From an uncultured Flavobacteriales bacterium (GTDB lineage Bacteria; Bacteroidota; Bacteroidia; Flavobacteriales_D; Parvicellaceae): a DNA stretch of 38,525 nucleotides. Made by a program: the position numbers and the translations under genes. Positions 1 through 8,326 of the stretch are shown here, piece after piece (positions within the stretch are counted from its first letter, which is position 1; each line of letters begins with the position of its first letter). The notes under the pieces are model-generated. The model searched no databases. It was given only the letters and a program-made list of their open reading frames with translations, and had not been told where the DNA came from. The DNA lies in assembly GCA_905480225.1 (NCBI GenBank), contig CAJQPO010000126.1, positions 1-38,525 of the forward strand, read 5' to 3'.

Positions 1-993
1 CTGTATGAATATTGGCTTCTCTTCAAGCCGCGAATTGAAATTTTCACGCCTGGCCACTATTACTGGATAAATCAAAAAATAATATAGAATAATAATAGCA
101 CAGAGGCCAATAATGGAAAGGTTAACCAGCCAGTGCATCTCTGGGCCATATCGTGAAATAAAAGCCTCAATAAATCCTGCTACAATCATAAAAGGAGATA
201 AGCCAATCATAATTTTCATACCTCTTTTGGCTCCAAGCAATAAAGACTGTGCCCGCGTCATTGAGCCTGGAAAAAGGATCGAATTTCCAAGAGTGATTCC
301 TGCTGCTCCCGCAATAATAATGGCAGAAATTTCAAATGTTCCGTGCAACCAAATTGTTAGCATGCATACTGCGAAATATCCTTTAAACTTATAAAATGCA
401 AGAAACGAACCAAGCAAAATTCCATTATACACCATGAAAAATCCGGTTCCAATAGAAATCAACATTCCCATTACAAAGGCCAAAAAAGAGACGCGTAAAT
501 TGTTAATCACCAACGAAAAAAACATGGTCGTTTCATCCTGGGTTTGATAGACACTTATTGGTTTATTGTAAGCGATGCATTCTTCTTCATATGCAACTCT
601 TCCTTCTCCAGCAATAATGTCAAGGAAAAAAGGGTTGTCTATTGTTGAACTCCAACCAATAATGAAGCCAACCAGGGTAACGACTAATGAGGTAATTAAA
701 GCTTTCCTCACCCGGTACATCTCCAGCGGTAGGCTTTTTTTCCAAAATTGAATAACCTTGCTGAAAGAGTCCCTCTTTTTTCGATATAATTGATTATAAA
801 CTTTCTGTGCTAATCCATTAAGATAAACCCTTACTGTTCTTTTTGGATAATGCGTGCGAGCATAGCTCAAGTCATCCGTGAGTTCAACAAATAGACTGCT
901 AAGCTCATCTGGATCTTTTTTGTTTTGGTGATACATTTGCTCAAACTTGTGCCATTTTTCTTTATTTTGTTTGATGAATGAGGTCTCTTTCAT
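1..993 (-). CDS. SpoIIM (DUF95) family integral membrane protein, 3' end cut by window edge
   Basis: The frame is open from an ATG at 993 to base 1 without a stop, so 331 residues are visible and only a short C-terminal tail is missing if the protein has the family's usual length of about 320-335. The N-terminal 90 residues are charged and soluble and carry the family motif DDLSYARTHYPKR, followed by YLNGLAQ. From about residue 110 there are several hydrophobic segments (for example ALITSLVVTLVGFIIGWS and the glycine-rich GAAGITLGNSILFPGS), typical of the SpoIIM/DUF95 membrane domain. The SpoIIM name comes from sporulation, but in Bacteroidota the protein occurs in non-sporulating species beside an RDD protein, often with MoxR/DUF58 genes. 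That neighbourhood is remembered, not seen here. It diverges from the RDD gene with a 62-base gap. The biochemical role is unknown; a membrane or envelope function is inferred. Confidence 0.88.
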   Translation of the reverse strand, partial: MKETSFIKQNKEKWHKFEQMYHQNKKDPDELSSLFVELTDDLSYARTHYPKRTVRVYLNGLAQKVYNQLYRKKRDSFSKVIQFWKKSLPLEMYRVRKALITSLVVTLVGFIIGWSSTIDNPFFLDIIAGEGRVAYEEECIAYNKPISVYQTQDETTMFFSLVINNLRVSFLAFVMGMLISIGTGFFMVYNGILLGSFLAFYKFKGYFAVCMLTIWLHGTFEISAIIIAGAAGITLGNSILFPGSMTRAQSLLLGAKRGMKIMIGLSPFMIVAGFIEAFISRYGPEMHWLVNLSIIGLCAIIILYYFLIYPVIVARRENFNSRLEEKPIFIQ

Positions 994-1055
994 TTTAGGC
1001 CTTAATTTGAGCGATTATTAAAGGTAATATTATATTGAATAAAAGTTAGAATCAA

Positions 1056-1871
1056 TTGAAAACGATAGACATTGTTACTTCCAATAATGTTACCATCCAA
1101 TATGAGCTGAGCTCAATTGCCAAACGATTTGTTGGGTTACTTTTGGATATGGTCATTTGGTGGACCTATTTGGGGATTGTCATTTATGTTTCTACATTAA
1201 TATTTGTTGGTGTAACTAGTTTAGCGCCAGAACAGGTGACCTGGAATACCTGGGGGGCGTCATCAAACAACTCCTATTGGATATATCTCCTGGTAGCAAT
1301 CCTTTCGTTAATTCTGGTTACCATTATTTACATTCCCGTATTTTTTTATCGTTTTTTAAGCGAATACTTATTCTCTGGCAGAACGGTAGGGAAAATGGCC
1401 ACAGGGGTACGTGTGATTAAAGTCAATGGCGAAATTCCCTCTTTGACAGACTACTTTCTTAGATCGTCATTTATGCTGATTGATTATTGGATGTCTTTGG
1501 GTTCATTTGGGTTTTTGACCGCTTCCAGTTCTGATAGAAATCAACGTATTGGAGACATGGTTGCCGGAACTGTTGTAATTCAAGTAAAGCCGACCATAAA
1601 TTATACGATTCACGATATACTTTCAATAAAAACAGCTGAAAATTATACACCCGAATATCCTGGTGTAACGTCGCTGACAGACGACGATATGTTACTGATA
1701 AAAAATGCGATTCAAAGAGTACGAAAATTTCCAAATAAAAATCACAAAAAATTAATCGTTGACTTAGCACAAAAATGTCAAAATGTACTGGCTCTTGAAA
1801 AAATACCGGACAACAAGCTTACCTTCCTTAAAACTTTACTCCAAGACTACATTGTATTAACACGATCATAA
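1056..1871 (+). CDS. RDD family membrane protein
   Basis: 271 residues. The start codon is TTG at 1056; it is chosen because the resulting N-terminus (MKTIDIVTSNNVTIQYELSS) fits the family start and no in-frame ATG gives it. An N-terminal beta-like stretch is followed by the first helix with the RDD signature (AKRFVGLLLDMVIWW, R and D of the motif), a second helix around residues 75-100, and the third RDD segment GRTVGKMATGVRVIKVNG with NQRIGDMVAGTVVI near residue 165. The C-terminal 80 residues are soluble and helical. RDD proteins are small polytopic membrane proteins; some are linked to ion exchange, but the substrate here is unknown. The gene diverges from the SpoIIM-family gene and its stop overlaps the rsmI start by one base (TAATG), so it is probably co-transcribed with rsmI. 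Confidence 0.88.
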   Translation: MKTIDIVTSNNVTIQYELSSIAKRFVGLLLDMVIWWTYLGIVIYVSTLIFVGVTSLAPEQVTWNTWGASSNNSYWIYLLVAILSLILVTIIYIPVFFYRFLSEYLFSGRTVGKMATGVRVIKVNGEIPSLTDYFLRSSFMLIDYWMSLGSFGFLTASSSDRNQRIGDMVAGTVVIQVKPTINYTIHDILSIKTAENYTPEYPGVTSLTDDDMLLIKNAIQRVRKFPNKNHKKLIVDLAQKCQNVLALEKIPDNKLTFLKTLLQDYIVLTRS

Positions 1872-2542
1872 TGGCGAAACTGTATATAGTTCCTACTCCT
1901 ATTGGCAACCTGGGTGATATTACCTACAGAGCTATCGAAGTTCTGAAAAATGTAGCGATGATCTTGGCAGAAGATACTCGAGTAACCAAGAAATTACTTC
2001 ATCATTATGATATTTCTACTCCACTGCGTTCGTATCATCAACATAATGAACACAAAATAATTGATGAATTAGTATTAAAAATTCAAATGGGAGATCAAAT
2101 GGCAATCGTATCTGATGCCGGAACACCGGGCATTTCAGACCCTGGTTTTTTATTGGTAAGAAAGTGCAAAGAGAATGGAATAGACATCGAATGTCTTCCT
2201 GGTGCGACCGCACTAATACCGGCAATTATAAATTCTGGCATTCCCTCAGACCGATTCTATTTTGAAGGATTCTTGCCTCAAAAAAAGGGCCGAAAATCCC
2301 GTATCGAGACATTGCTAAACTTTGATAAAACTGTGGTGCTTTACGAGTCTACGCACCGCATTTTAAAATTGTTAAAAGAAGTTAAGGAAGTTGCCCCTTC
2401 AAGACAAATTTCCGTATCTAGAGAGTTAACTAAAAAATTCGAAGAAAATGTTCAAGGTACCGCACAACAATTGCTACTACATTTTGAAACAAACTCCACA
2501 AAGGGAGAATTTGTGGTGGTTATACAGGGCAATAAAGCCTAG
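1871..2542 (+). CDS. rsmI: 16S rRNA (cytidine-1402-2'-O)-methyltransferase RsmI
   Basis: This enzyme methylates the ribose of C1402 in 16S rRNA using S-adenosylmethionine, tuning the ribosomal P site. At 223 residues it is complete for the short Bacteroidota form; E. coli RsmI is longer. The tetrapyrrole-methylase fold is clear. It opens with LYIVPTPIGNLGDITYRAIEVL, has AEDTRVTKKLLHHY, then the nearly invariant SDAGTPGISDPGF near residue 80, LPGATALIPAIINSGIP, and FEGFLPQKKGRK with YESTHRI. The start overlaps the RDD stop by one base. The next gene, a lipoprotein, begins inside its 3' end in another frame. Confidence 0.96.
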   Translation: MAKLYIVPTPIGNLGDITYRAIEVLKNVAMILAEDTRVTKKLLHHYDISTPLRSYHQHNEHKIIDELVLKIQMGDQMAIVSDAGTPGISDPGFLLVRKCKENGIDIECLPGATALIPAIINSGIPSDRFYFEGFLPQKKGRKSRIETLLNFDKTVVLYESTHRILKLLKEVKEVAPSRQISVSRELTKKFEENVQGTAQQLLLHFETNSTKGEFVVVIQGNKA

Positions 2543-3143
2543 TCTTCTTGCCTGTGTCTTTTTATTTTCGTTGGTTTCCTGTTCTCAAAAAACGCATGTA
2601 AATGATTTTACCTTTCAAGCAGGCGATATCATTCTACAAGCCCTGAACTCTTCTCAATGTCAAGCGATCAGGGAAGCTACAGACAACTATTATTCACATT
2701 GTGGAATCGTTTTGGAAGACAAGGAAGAACTTGTTGTTTATGAGGCCGTAGGACCTGTTAGAAAAAGTGAACTGAAAAAATTCACAATGGCTGGAATTAA
2801 TGGACACTTTGTTGTGCTTCGTTTGCTTGAAGGTAAAGCATTCAATATCCTATCTGCGCATTCTTATTGCAATAAGGAATTAGGTAAAAAATACGACTGG
2901 TTTTTTAATTGGGATGACGCTGAAATATATTGTTCTGAGCTAGTCTGGAAAGCATATAAGGCTGCTGGAATAGAAATATGTGCGCCCAGGCCACTGATCG
3001 ATTATAATCTTTCGTCTGCTAATGTGCAAGCTGTTTTGAAGCAACGTTATGGCGCGAAAATACCAAAAGAAGAATTGATGGTGGCACCAAGTGATCTATT
3101 TTCTTCACCTTTACTTCAAATTGTGTACGAAAATAAAAAATAG
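2511..3143 (+). CDS. YiiX-like permuted papain-fold (NlpC/P60 superfamily) lipoprotein
   Basis: With the TTG at 2511 as start the product is 210 residues with a clean lipoprotein signal: a short basic N-terminus, a hydrophobic stretch SLLACVFLFSLVS and the lipobox Cys at residue 24. The frame also opens at an ATG at 2448, but that would put about 30 polar residues before the hydrophobic core, so the later start is preferred. The catalytic pattern of the YiiX/YebB group is present: His63 in YSHCGIVLE and Cys141 in YCSELVWKAY, with Cys after His in the chain order as expected for circular permutation. Relatives are thought to act as amidases or cysteine hydrolases on cell-wall or lipid substrates; the substrate here is not known. 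It overlaps the rsmI 3' end by 32 bases and is probably in the same transcript. Confidence 0.82.
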   Translation: MWWLYRAIKPSLLACVFLFSLVSCSQKTHVNDFTFQAGDIILQALNSSQCQAIREATDNYYSHCGIVLEDKEELVVYEAVGPVRKSELKKFTMAGINGHFVVLRLLEGKAFNILSAHSYCNKELGKKYDWFFNWDDAEIYCSELVWKAYKAAGIEICAPRPLIDYNLSSANVQAVLKQRYGAKIPKEELMVAPSDLFSSPLLQIVYENKK

Positions 3144-3148
3144 GTTTT

Positions 3149-4165
3149 ATGAAAGCAGCCGTACTAGTGCGTAAAGGAGATCCTATGAATGCATTTCAGA
3201 TTCAAGAGGTGCCTATACCGAAACCAAACGAAAATCAAGTCTTGATCAAAATATCTGCATTTGGACTTAATTTTGCAGACGTAATGGCTCGAAATGGGCT
3301 TTACCGTGATGCGCCACCAATGCCCGCGATTCTGGGATACGATGTTGTTGGAGAAGTTATCGAAATCGTGAATGATAAAGATCAGCATCTTTTAGGGAAA
3401 CGAGTGGTAGCCATGACCCGGTTTGGAGGGTATGCTGAATACGCTATTACCGATGCGCGAGCCTGTGCAATCATTGCAGATTCTACACCTTCTGCTGTAG
3501 CAGCAGCGTTAGCAACTCAATACTGCACGGCATACAGAGCTGCGTGTGAAGCTATTCATTTATTTAAAGACGACCACATTCTGATTCATGCAGCTGCAGG
3601 CGGAGTAGGAACAGCACTCAGTCAAATTGCAAAACAAAAAGGATGCATAATCTATGGAACTGCAGGCAGCAATGACAAGTTCGATTATATGCGGGAAAAT
3701 GGTGTTGATTTCCCAATTAATTATCGCACCCAGGATTATCGTAAAGAAATACAAAATCAAGGCCATAATCTGCAGGTTGCTTTTAACTCAATAGGTGGTT
3801 CTACCTTTAAAAAAGATTATCAGCTACTCGAAAAGGGAGGCACTTCTGTAATATACGGTGTTGCTGAAAGATCGGGAAAGAAGGGTGGAGCATTAGCTAC
3901 ACTTCAACTAGCTTGGAAGTTTGGTGTAATGTCCCCTATTCAATTCCTAGTCAACTCTAAGGGGGTTATTGGGGTTAACATGCTTCATATTGCGGATCAC
4001 CAGCCATTAATCATACAGAGATGTTTAAAAGCAGTAGTGGAAATGACGGAAAGCAACTTACTCGAACCCAGAATTGGTGGTGAATTTGGTATTCATGACA
4101 TTGGAAAGGCCCATGCCTTTTTGGAAAGCAGACAATCCGTTGGAAAAATTACCGTTTCTTGGTAA
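3149..4165 (+). CDS. Zinc-free MDR-family NADPH:quinone reductase-like oxidoreductase (VAT-1-like)
   Basis: 338 residues, a full-length medium-chain dehydrogenase/reductase. The GroES-like N-terminal domain contains the quinone-reductase landmarks VLIKISAFGLNFADVMARNGLYRDAP and GYDVVGEV. The Rossmann domain carries HAAAGGVGTALSQIAKQKG near residue 148, which binds NADPH, followed by GTAGSNDKFDYM. The paired Cys/His ligands of zinc alcohol dehydrogenases are absent, so it is a zinc-free reductase. The LLEKGGTSVIYGVAERSGKKGG stretch resembles the VAT-1/MECR-like branch. Substrate specificity cannot be read from the sequence. It starts 5 bases after the YiiX-like gene and ends convergent to the HemD-like gene. 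Confidence 0.88.
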   Translation: MKAAVLVRKGDPMNAFQIQEVPIPKPNENQVLIKISAFGLNFADVMARNGLYRDAPPMPAILGYDVVGEVIEIVNDKDQHLLGKRVVAMTRFGGYAEYAITDARACAIIADSTPSAVAAALATQYCTAYRAACEAIHLFKDDHILIHAAAGGVGTALSQIAKQKGCIIYGTAGSNDKFDYMRENGVDFPINYRTQDYRKEIQNQGHNLQVAFNSIGGSTFKKDYQLLEKGGTSVIYGVAERSGKKGGALATLQLAWKFGVMSPIQFLVNSKGVIGVNMLHIADHQPLIIQRCLKAVVEMTESNLLEPRIGGEFGIHDIGKAHAFLESRQSVGKITVSW

Positions 4166-4217
4166 TCAGAAAAATAAAGAAGCTAAACCCGCTCCTTTAT
4201 TCATTAACTTTCTGATT
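4164..4217. repeat. Inverted repeat spanning a convergent gene junction
   Basis: A perfect 9-base inverted repeat, AATCAGAAA at 4164-4172 and TTTCTGATT at 4209-4217, brackets the gap between the MDR gene stop and the stop of the HemD-like gene. The 36-base loop is long and there is no adjacent T-run, so it is a weak candidate for a bidirectional terminator and may be chance. Confidence 0.3.
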
Positions 4218-4965
4218 AAATACTTTTCTTTTTAGCCTTGACAAATTTTTCAATTGCCATCGTCATTGAAGGAAATTCAGGTTGTGGAGCTCTAACGTCA
4301 ATTCGTAGCCCCGCATTTTCTACAGCTGTCGCAGTAGTATTACCGTAAACCGCTATTTTAGTTCCATTTTGCTCAAACTTCGGGAAATTTTTAAACAAAG
4401 ACTCGATACCCGATGGACTGAAAAACACCAACATATCGTACTTTACATCCTCTAAGTCCGACAAATCACTACAAACTGTTTTGTACAACGTAGCATTAGT
4501 GAAGTTTAATCCTAATGCTTCTAATTGTTGCGGGATTATTTTACGTTGTATATCTGAACATGGAACAAGAAATTTTTCATTCTTGTTTTTCTTTAAAATA
4601 TCAGTCATGTCCGCAATTGTTCTATTGCCATGAAAGATTTTTCTTTTCCTGTAAACAACGTATTTCTGCAAATAATATGCAACGGCTTCTGAAATACAAA
4701 AATACTTCATGCTATCCGGAACTGTAAACCTCATCTCTTCAGCAATTCTAAAGTAATGATCAACTGCATTCCTGCTTGTTAAAATGATTCCTGTATGCTC
4801 AATAAGATTGATTCGTTCCTTTCTAAAATCTTGCCCATTAATTCCCTCAACATGAATAAATGATCTAAAATCAATTTTCAGTTTATATTTTTCAGCGAGG
4901 GAAAAATAAGGTGACTTTTCGTTTTCTGGTCTAGGCTGTGACACCAAAATAGACTTTACACTCAT
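4216..4965 (-). CDS. Free-standing uroporphyrinogen-III synthase-like (HemD) protein
   Basis: 249 residues with the two-lobed HemD layout. It opens with ILVSQPRPENEKSPYF and has an early TGIILTSRNAVDHYF, matching the HemD 'TS.NAV' motif. The middle has KFLVPCSDIQRKIIPQQLEALG, and the C-terminal lobe has DMLVFFSPSGIESLF and KIAVYGNTTATAVENAGL. HemD closes hydroxymethylbilane into uroporphyrinogen III in the cytoplasm. A second HemD-like domain is fused to HemC at 8327-9856, so the division of labour is unclear. In Bacteroidota this stand-alone version is commonly beside DUF4271 (remembered context). It lies 42 bases after that gene here and probably shares its transcript. It may be a moonlighting or diverged paralogue; the family is recognised with confidence, the exact role less so. 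Confidence 0.85.
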   Translation of the reverse strand: MSVKSILVSQPRPENEKSPYFSLAEKYKLKIDFRSFIHVEGINGQDFRKERINLIEHTGIILTSRNAVDHYFRIAEEMRFTVPDSMKYFCISEAVAYYLQKYVVYRKRKIFHGNRTIADMTDILKKNKNEKFLVPCSDIQRKIIPQQLEALGLNFTNATLYKTVCSDLSDLEDVKYDMLVFFSPSGIESLFKNFPKFEQNGTKIAVYGNTTATAVENAGLRIDVRAPQPEFPSMTMAIEKFVKAKKKSI

Positions 4966-5007
4966 CTACTTTCCTTTTTAAAGTGATTAATACTTTACTG
5001 TGGTCAG

Positions 5008-5811
5008 TTACGAATCCGCGCCCGTTAATAGTTTTATGGCTATAATTATTGGCGAAATTTCGAAGGCGCAAAGGTACAAAAATAAATACAACCAAGGAAC
5101 AGATTGACGTATAGAAATTCCTACCGTCTTTAAAATCCTGTAAAAATAAAGCAGAATAAACAGACTAATTGCCACATATATAAGGTCCGTTTTATAGTTA
5201 ATGTCAATGTATGTTATCAGCACCACTAGCGGCAAAAGTACCAAACCCACGTTTTGGCAAAACAGCAAAATATTATGCTGGTATTCCATCAAACCTTCAT
5301 TCATTCCGATTATGAACTGAATTAGCCTCGTGCAAAGCAATTTCAATCCGTAAAATCCGATAATAAATAAAACAATCTCATAAGCATACAATCCCTTACA
5401 AAAATTAACACCCGGATAATCCAATATGTTGATTGCATAATGCAACAGTATCGCCGACATAACAATAAAGTTTCCCAACAAAAAAAGTGCTGAAGCGCTT
5501 GCAAAAATTTGTCCATCTTTAAACGGCTGTATCACCGATTTCCCTCTATAAAACGAAGCAATAATGAATCGAAATTTAGCTGTCTGCCGAACTTTTATGA
5601 CTACAAGTAAGAGCACACAAAACAATAAACAAGTGAAAACAGTGAGGTTACCAGAAAACTCACCTTTCATACTAGGTATGGGCTCGGAGTAGAGCATTTG
5701 AATCCCAAATCCACTGTCATCCGCAAGGACTTGGTTAAAATTCTCAATACTAATGACTCTATCGGTGTAATTATCTATGATATGGCTTCGCGTTTTGTGG
5801 CTTCTTAAAAT
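5008..5811 (-). CDS. DUF4271 family integral membrane protein, probable non-ATG start
   Basis: The first in-frame ATG is at 5697, giving 229 residues (start MLYSEPIPSMKGEFSG). The frame stays open for 38-39 more codons up to a stop at 5815-5817. The upstream peptide looks coding: it reads HIIDNYTDRVISIENF and then ADDSGFGIQ, running straight into MLYSEPIP. The first usable codon would be ATT at 5811 (or ATC at 5814), giving about 267 residues, and a TAnnTTTG -7 element lies just upstream at 5828-5835. I therefore give the longer form. Six or seven hydrophobic helices follow (LTVFTCLLFCVLLLVVI, ALFLLGNFIVMSAILL and so on), with the basic loop KFRFIIASFYRGKS after the first. The function of DUF4271 is unknown to me. 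The HemD-like gene follows 42 bases downstream. Confidence 0.82.
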   Translation of the reverse strand: MLRSHKTRSHIIDNYTDRVISIENFNQVLADDSGFGIQMLYSEPIPSMKGEFSGNLTVFTCLLFCVLLLVVIKVRQTAKFRFIIASFYRGKSVIQPFKDGQIFASASALFLLGNFIVMSAILLHYAINILDYPGVNFCKGLYAYEIVLFIIGFYGLKLLCTRLIQFIIGMNEGLMEYQHNILLFCQNVGLVLLPLVVLITYIDINYKTDLIYVAISLFILLYFYRILKTVGISIRQSVPWLYLFLYLCAFEISPIIIAIKLLTGADS

Positions 5812-5827
5812 GATTTATTTGCTAAAA

Positions 5828-5835
5828 CAAAAATA
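5828..5835 (-). promoter_or_regulatory. Candidate -7 element (TATTTTTG) for the DUF4271/hemD-like operon
   Basis: The minus strand reads TATTTTTG, an exact match to the Bacteroidota -7 consensus TAnnTTTG. No good TTTG/TTG is found at the expected 19-21 base spacing, so the -33 side is weak. Transcription would begin around 5824. That leaves a leader of about 13 bases if translation starts at 5811, but about 127 bases if it starts at the ATG at 5697. Confidence 0.4.
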
Positions 5836-5907
5836 GAAATCATAGCGTATTTCACTATATATTGAAACAGACAGTTATAAACACTACCAACGAAAGCACA
5901 TTTTGGC

Positions 5908-5915
5908 TACTTTTG
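5908..5915 (+). promoter_or_regulatory. Candidate -7 element (TACTTTTG) for the acyl-CoA dehydrogenase gene
   Basis: TACTTTTG matches the Bacteroidota -7 consensus exactly and lies 19 bases before the ATG at 5935, so the leader would be short. No TTG occurs at the ideal distance upstream, so the -33 element is weak or absent. Confidence 0.4.
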
Positions 5916-5934
5916 CGCTGAATAAATCAAACCA

Positions 5935-7113
5935 ATGAGTACAGATAGATTTGAAGCCCACGATTATTACCTAATGGATGAGCTATTAACTGAAGAGCAC
6001 AAACTAATAAGAGAAGCTGCCCGAGCCTGGGTTAAAAAAGAAGTCAGTCCAATAATTGAAGATTGTTTCGAAAAATGTGATTTTCCGAAGCATCTCCTCC
6101 CGGGATTAGGAGAAATTGGTGCATTTGGACCTTATATACCAGAAGAATATGGCGGTGCTGGATTAGATCAAATTTCATACGGTCTTTTAATGCAAGAACT
6201 GGAAAGGTGTGACTCGGGTCTAAGATCTACAGCTTCCGTTCAAAGTTCATTGGTCATGTATCCGATATGGAAATATGGTTCTGAAGAGCAAAAGAAAAAG
6301 TTCTTACCCAAACTTGCCTCGGGTGAATGGCTTGGATGTTTTGGGCTTACTGAACCTGATCATGGATCAAATCCAGGTGGAATGGTTACCCATTTTAAAG
6401 ATGCTGGAGACCATTATGTATTGAATGGTGCAAAAATGTGGATTTCAAACTCGCCGATTTCACAAGTTGCTGTTGTTTGGGCGAAAGATGAGTCCGGTAG
6501 AATTCATGGTCTTCTTGTAGAACAAGGAATGGAAGGATTTACCGCTCCAGAAATGCATGGCAAACACTCACTTAGGGCATCTATCACGGGCGAGCTAATT
6601 TTCGACAACGTTATGGTGCCTAAAGAAAACTTATTACCAGGCAGAAGTGGACTTGGAGCGCCACTTTCCTGCCTAGACAGTGCTCGTTATGGAATCGCAT
6701 GGGGAGCAATTGGTGCTGCAATGGATTGTTACGATTCTGCACTAAGGTATGCACAGGAGAGAATACAATTTGACAAACCAATCGCAAGCTTTCAATTAAT
6801 TCAAAAAAAGCTTGCAGAAATGGTTACAGAAATTACAAAGGCACAACTTCTTACGCACAGACTGGGAACACTGCGTGATGAAGGTAGAGCGACTTCTGCT
6901 CAAATTTCAATGGCTAAAAGAAACAATGTTGAAATGGCTATAAATATTGCAAGAGAAGCAAGACAAATTCACGGTGCAATGGGAATAACCAGCGAGTACA
7001 GCATCATGCGACACATGGCGAATCTTGAGTCTGTTATTACCTATGAGGGCACACATGACATTCATCTATTAATTACCGGAATGGATGTCACTGGGATTCC
7101 TGCGTTCAGCTAG
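5935..7113 (+). CDS. gcdH: Glutaryl-CoA dehydrogenase-like acyl-CoA dehydrogenase
   Basis: 392 residues, full length for the family. It should oxidise glutaryl-CoA (and decarboxylate it to crotonyl-CoA) with FAD, a step of lysine and tryptophan degradation. Visible landmarks are LLTEEHKLIREAARAW at the N-terminus, PEEYGGAGLDQISYGLLMQELERCDSG with RSTASVQSSLV, and the FAD-domain stretch CFGLTEPDHGSNPGGM. KMWISNSPISQVAVVWAK and the C-terminal ITYEGTHDIHLLI follow; the catalytic base is Glu371. The PDHGSNPGGM and TYEGTHDIH forms are characteristic of the glutaryl-CoA group rather than butyryl-CoA dehydrogenases. It is a single gene with its own -7 element. Its last 45 bases overlap, antisense, the 3' end of the GT87 gene. 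Confidence 0.9.
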   Translation: MSTDRFEAHDYYLMDELLTEEHKLIREAARAWVKKEVSPIIEDCFEKCDFPKHLLPGLGEIGAFGPYIPEEYGGAGLDQISYGLLMQELERCDSGLRSTASVQSSLVMYPIWKYGSEEQKKKFLPKLASGEWLGCFGLTEPDHGSNPGGMVTHFKDAGDHYVLNGAKMWISNSPISQVAVVWAKDESGRIHGLLVEQGMEGFTAPEMHGKHSLRASITGELIFDNVMVPKENLLPGRSGLGAPLSCLDSARYGIAWGAIGAAMDCYDSALRYAQERIQFDKPIASFQLIQKKLAEMVTEITKAQLLTHRLGTLRDEGRATSAQISMAKRNNVEMAINIAREARQIHGAMGITSEYSIMRHMANLESVITYEGTHDIHLLITGMDVTGIPAFS

Positions 7114-8301
7114 TTCTAGGGGGGTGCACAGGCTGTAAGGAATAATAAACAATAAATTGGCAATCGTTACCAATTTTATGCCGTTGTAAAATTCTCTGAA
7201 GTGCCCTAAATACATTCCTGCATTAAAAGCTAAAAAACAGAGCGCAAAGACGACTAACAAGCGCTTGTCGCGCGCCCTGTAAGTTCCCTGTTTTTGATAA
7301 AAATAATAGACGAGATAAATAACAGCGGGCCATAACATCAATAAAGAATAATTCTGTTGATGTGGGAATATTAAAGGGATGACTAAAAACAAGTAACCCA
7401 ATTCCCAAAGCTGGTGTAAATTGGATGTTCTTATAAAAGGCCTTGTCCTTAAAAAGAAAAAAGTGAATCCGACTAGACCTAAACGAAAAGTATTAATAAT
7501 CCAGCCTATTTCCTCCTCGTTTAGTTGATTTAAAAATAGGGGAGATTGTTGCAATACATCCAAATGGAACATGGCAGTTATCAGCGCAGGTATACCCGCA
7601 TGCGCAAAATCCAATATATGCCGTTGTTCTATAGGGTTAATGTTTCCCCACCAGCCTTCTAATAAAAGTTGATTGTATTCATACCCTAAAAATATTACGG
7701 GTAAATACAACAATACAACGGAACATATCACAATAGAAATGACGCTTCTGAATTCTCCTCGATAAAGTAAGTAAGGAATCAATACCAGAGGCAATAGCTT
7801 TATATTTATTCCAATTGCCAATAACAGTCCTCCCTTAATTTTATTCCCTTTTTTAATATTGTATAGTCCTTCAAGGGATATCCATAAAATAAAAATGGTG
7901 AGCTGATGAAAATGAAGGTTGTCAAAAATGAACCGAAATACAAAGACAATGGAAAGAATTAAAATTAATCGCTGCCATTTCGCAGGTACTGTTGATTCCG
8001 GGAAATAGCCTTTCAATAATTGTCCTACCCTGAAAACTAAACCGACGTTGAGTAAAAGCCAAAATACATTAACCCAATACTCAGATAAATACGTGAAAGG
8101 GATCAATAATACTGCAAAAACAGGACTGTAATAATAATAAAGCCACGTTTGATAAACGGTTGTATAAATGTTTTTTTGGTCGAGTATGTCAGTCGCCGCC
8201 GATAAAAAAATATTCATGTCACACACCCTATCCGCATCAATCAATACATATACAACTACTGCAATAACCAATAATATTTTCCAGATGTAATTTCTAAACA
8301 T
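7069..8301 (-). CDS. GT87 (DUF2029) family membrane glycosyltransferase
   Basis: Starting from the ATG at 8301 the product is 410 residues. The frame extends to 8346, but that would overlap the upstream gene and adds a poor N-terminus. Around ten hydrophobic segments are spread along the chain. After the first helix comes DADRVCDMNIFLSAATDIL with KNIYTTVYQTWLYYYYSPVFAVLL, typical of polyprenyl-phosphate-mannose-using GT-C enzymes of family GT87. NIKLLPLVLIPYLLYRGEFR further on is the other recurring GT87 motif. The acceptor is unknown; a role in envelope glycolipid or glycan synthesis is inferred. It follows the hemC/hemD fusion by 25 bases, probably as the last gene of that operon. The last 15 codons lie antisense to the conserved end of the acyl-CoA dehydrogenase gene. 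Confidence 0.85.
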   Translation of the reverse strand: MFRNYIWKILLVIAVVVYVLIDADRVCDMNIFLSAATDILDQKNIYTTVYQTWLYYYYSPVFAVLLIPFTYLSEYWVNVFWLLLNVGLVFRVGQLLKGYFPESTVPAKWQRLILILSIVFVFRFIFDNLHFHQLTIFILWISLEGLYNIKKGNKIKGGLLLAIGINIKLLPLVLIPYLLYRGEFRSVISIVICSVVLLYLPVIFLGYEYNQLLLEGWWGNINPIEQRHILDFAHAGIPALITAMFHLDVLQQSPLFLNQLNEEEIGWIINTFRLGLVGFTFFFLRTRPFIRTSNLHQLWELGYLFLVIPLIFPHQQNYSLLMLWPAVIYLVYYFYQKQGTYRARDKRLLVVFALCFLAFNAGMYLGHFREFYNGIKLVTIANLLFIIPYSLCTPLELAERRNPSDIHSGN

Positions 8302-8326
8302 ATTCTTCACGATGTGCGAATTCAAT

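Noticed and set aside
113-394. 93-codon plus-strand frame near the window start
   Set aside because: Antisense to the SpoIIM-family membrane gene, which shows clear family motifs on the minus strand.
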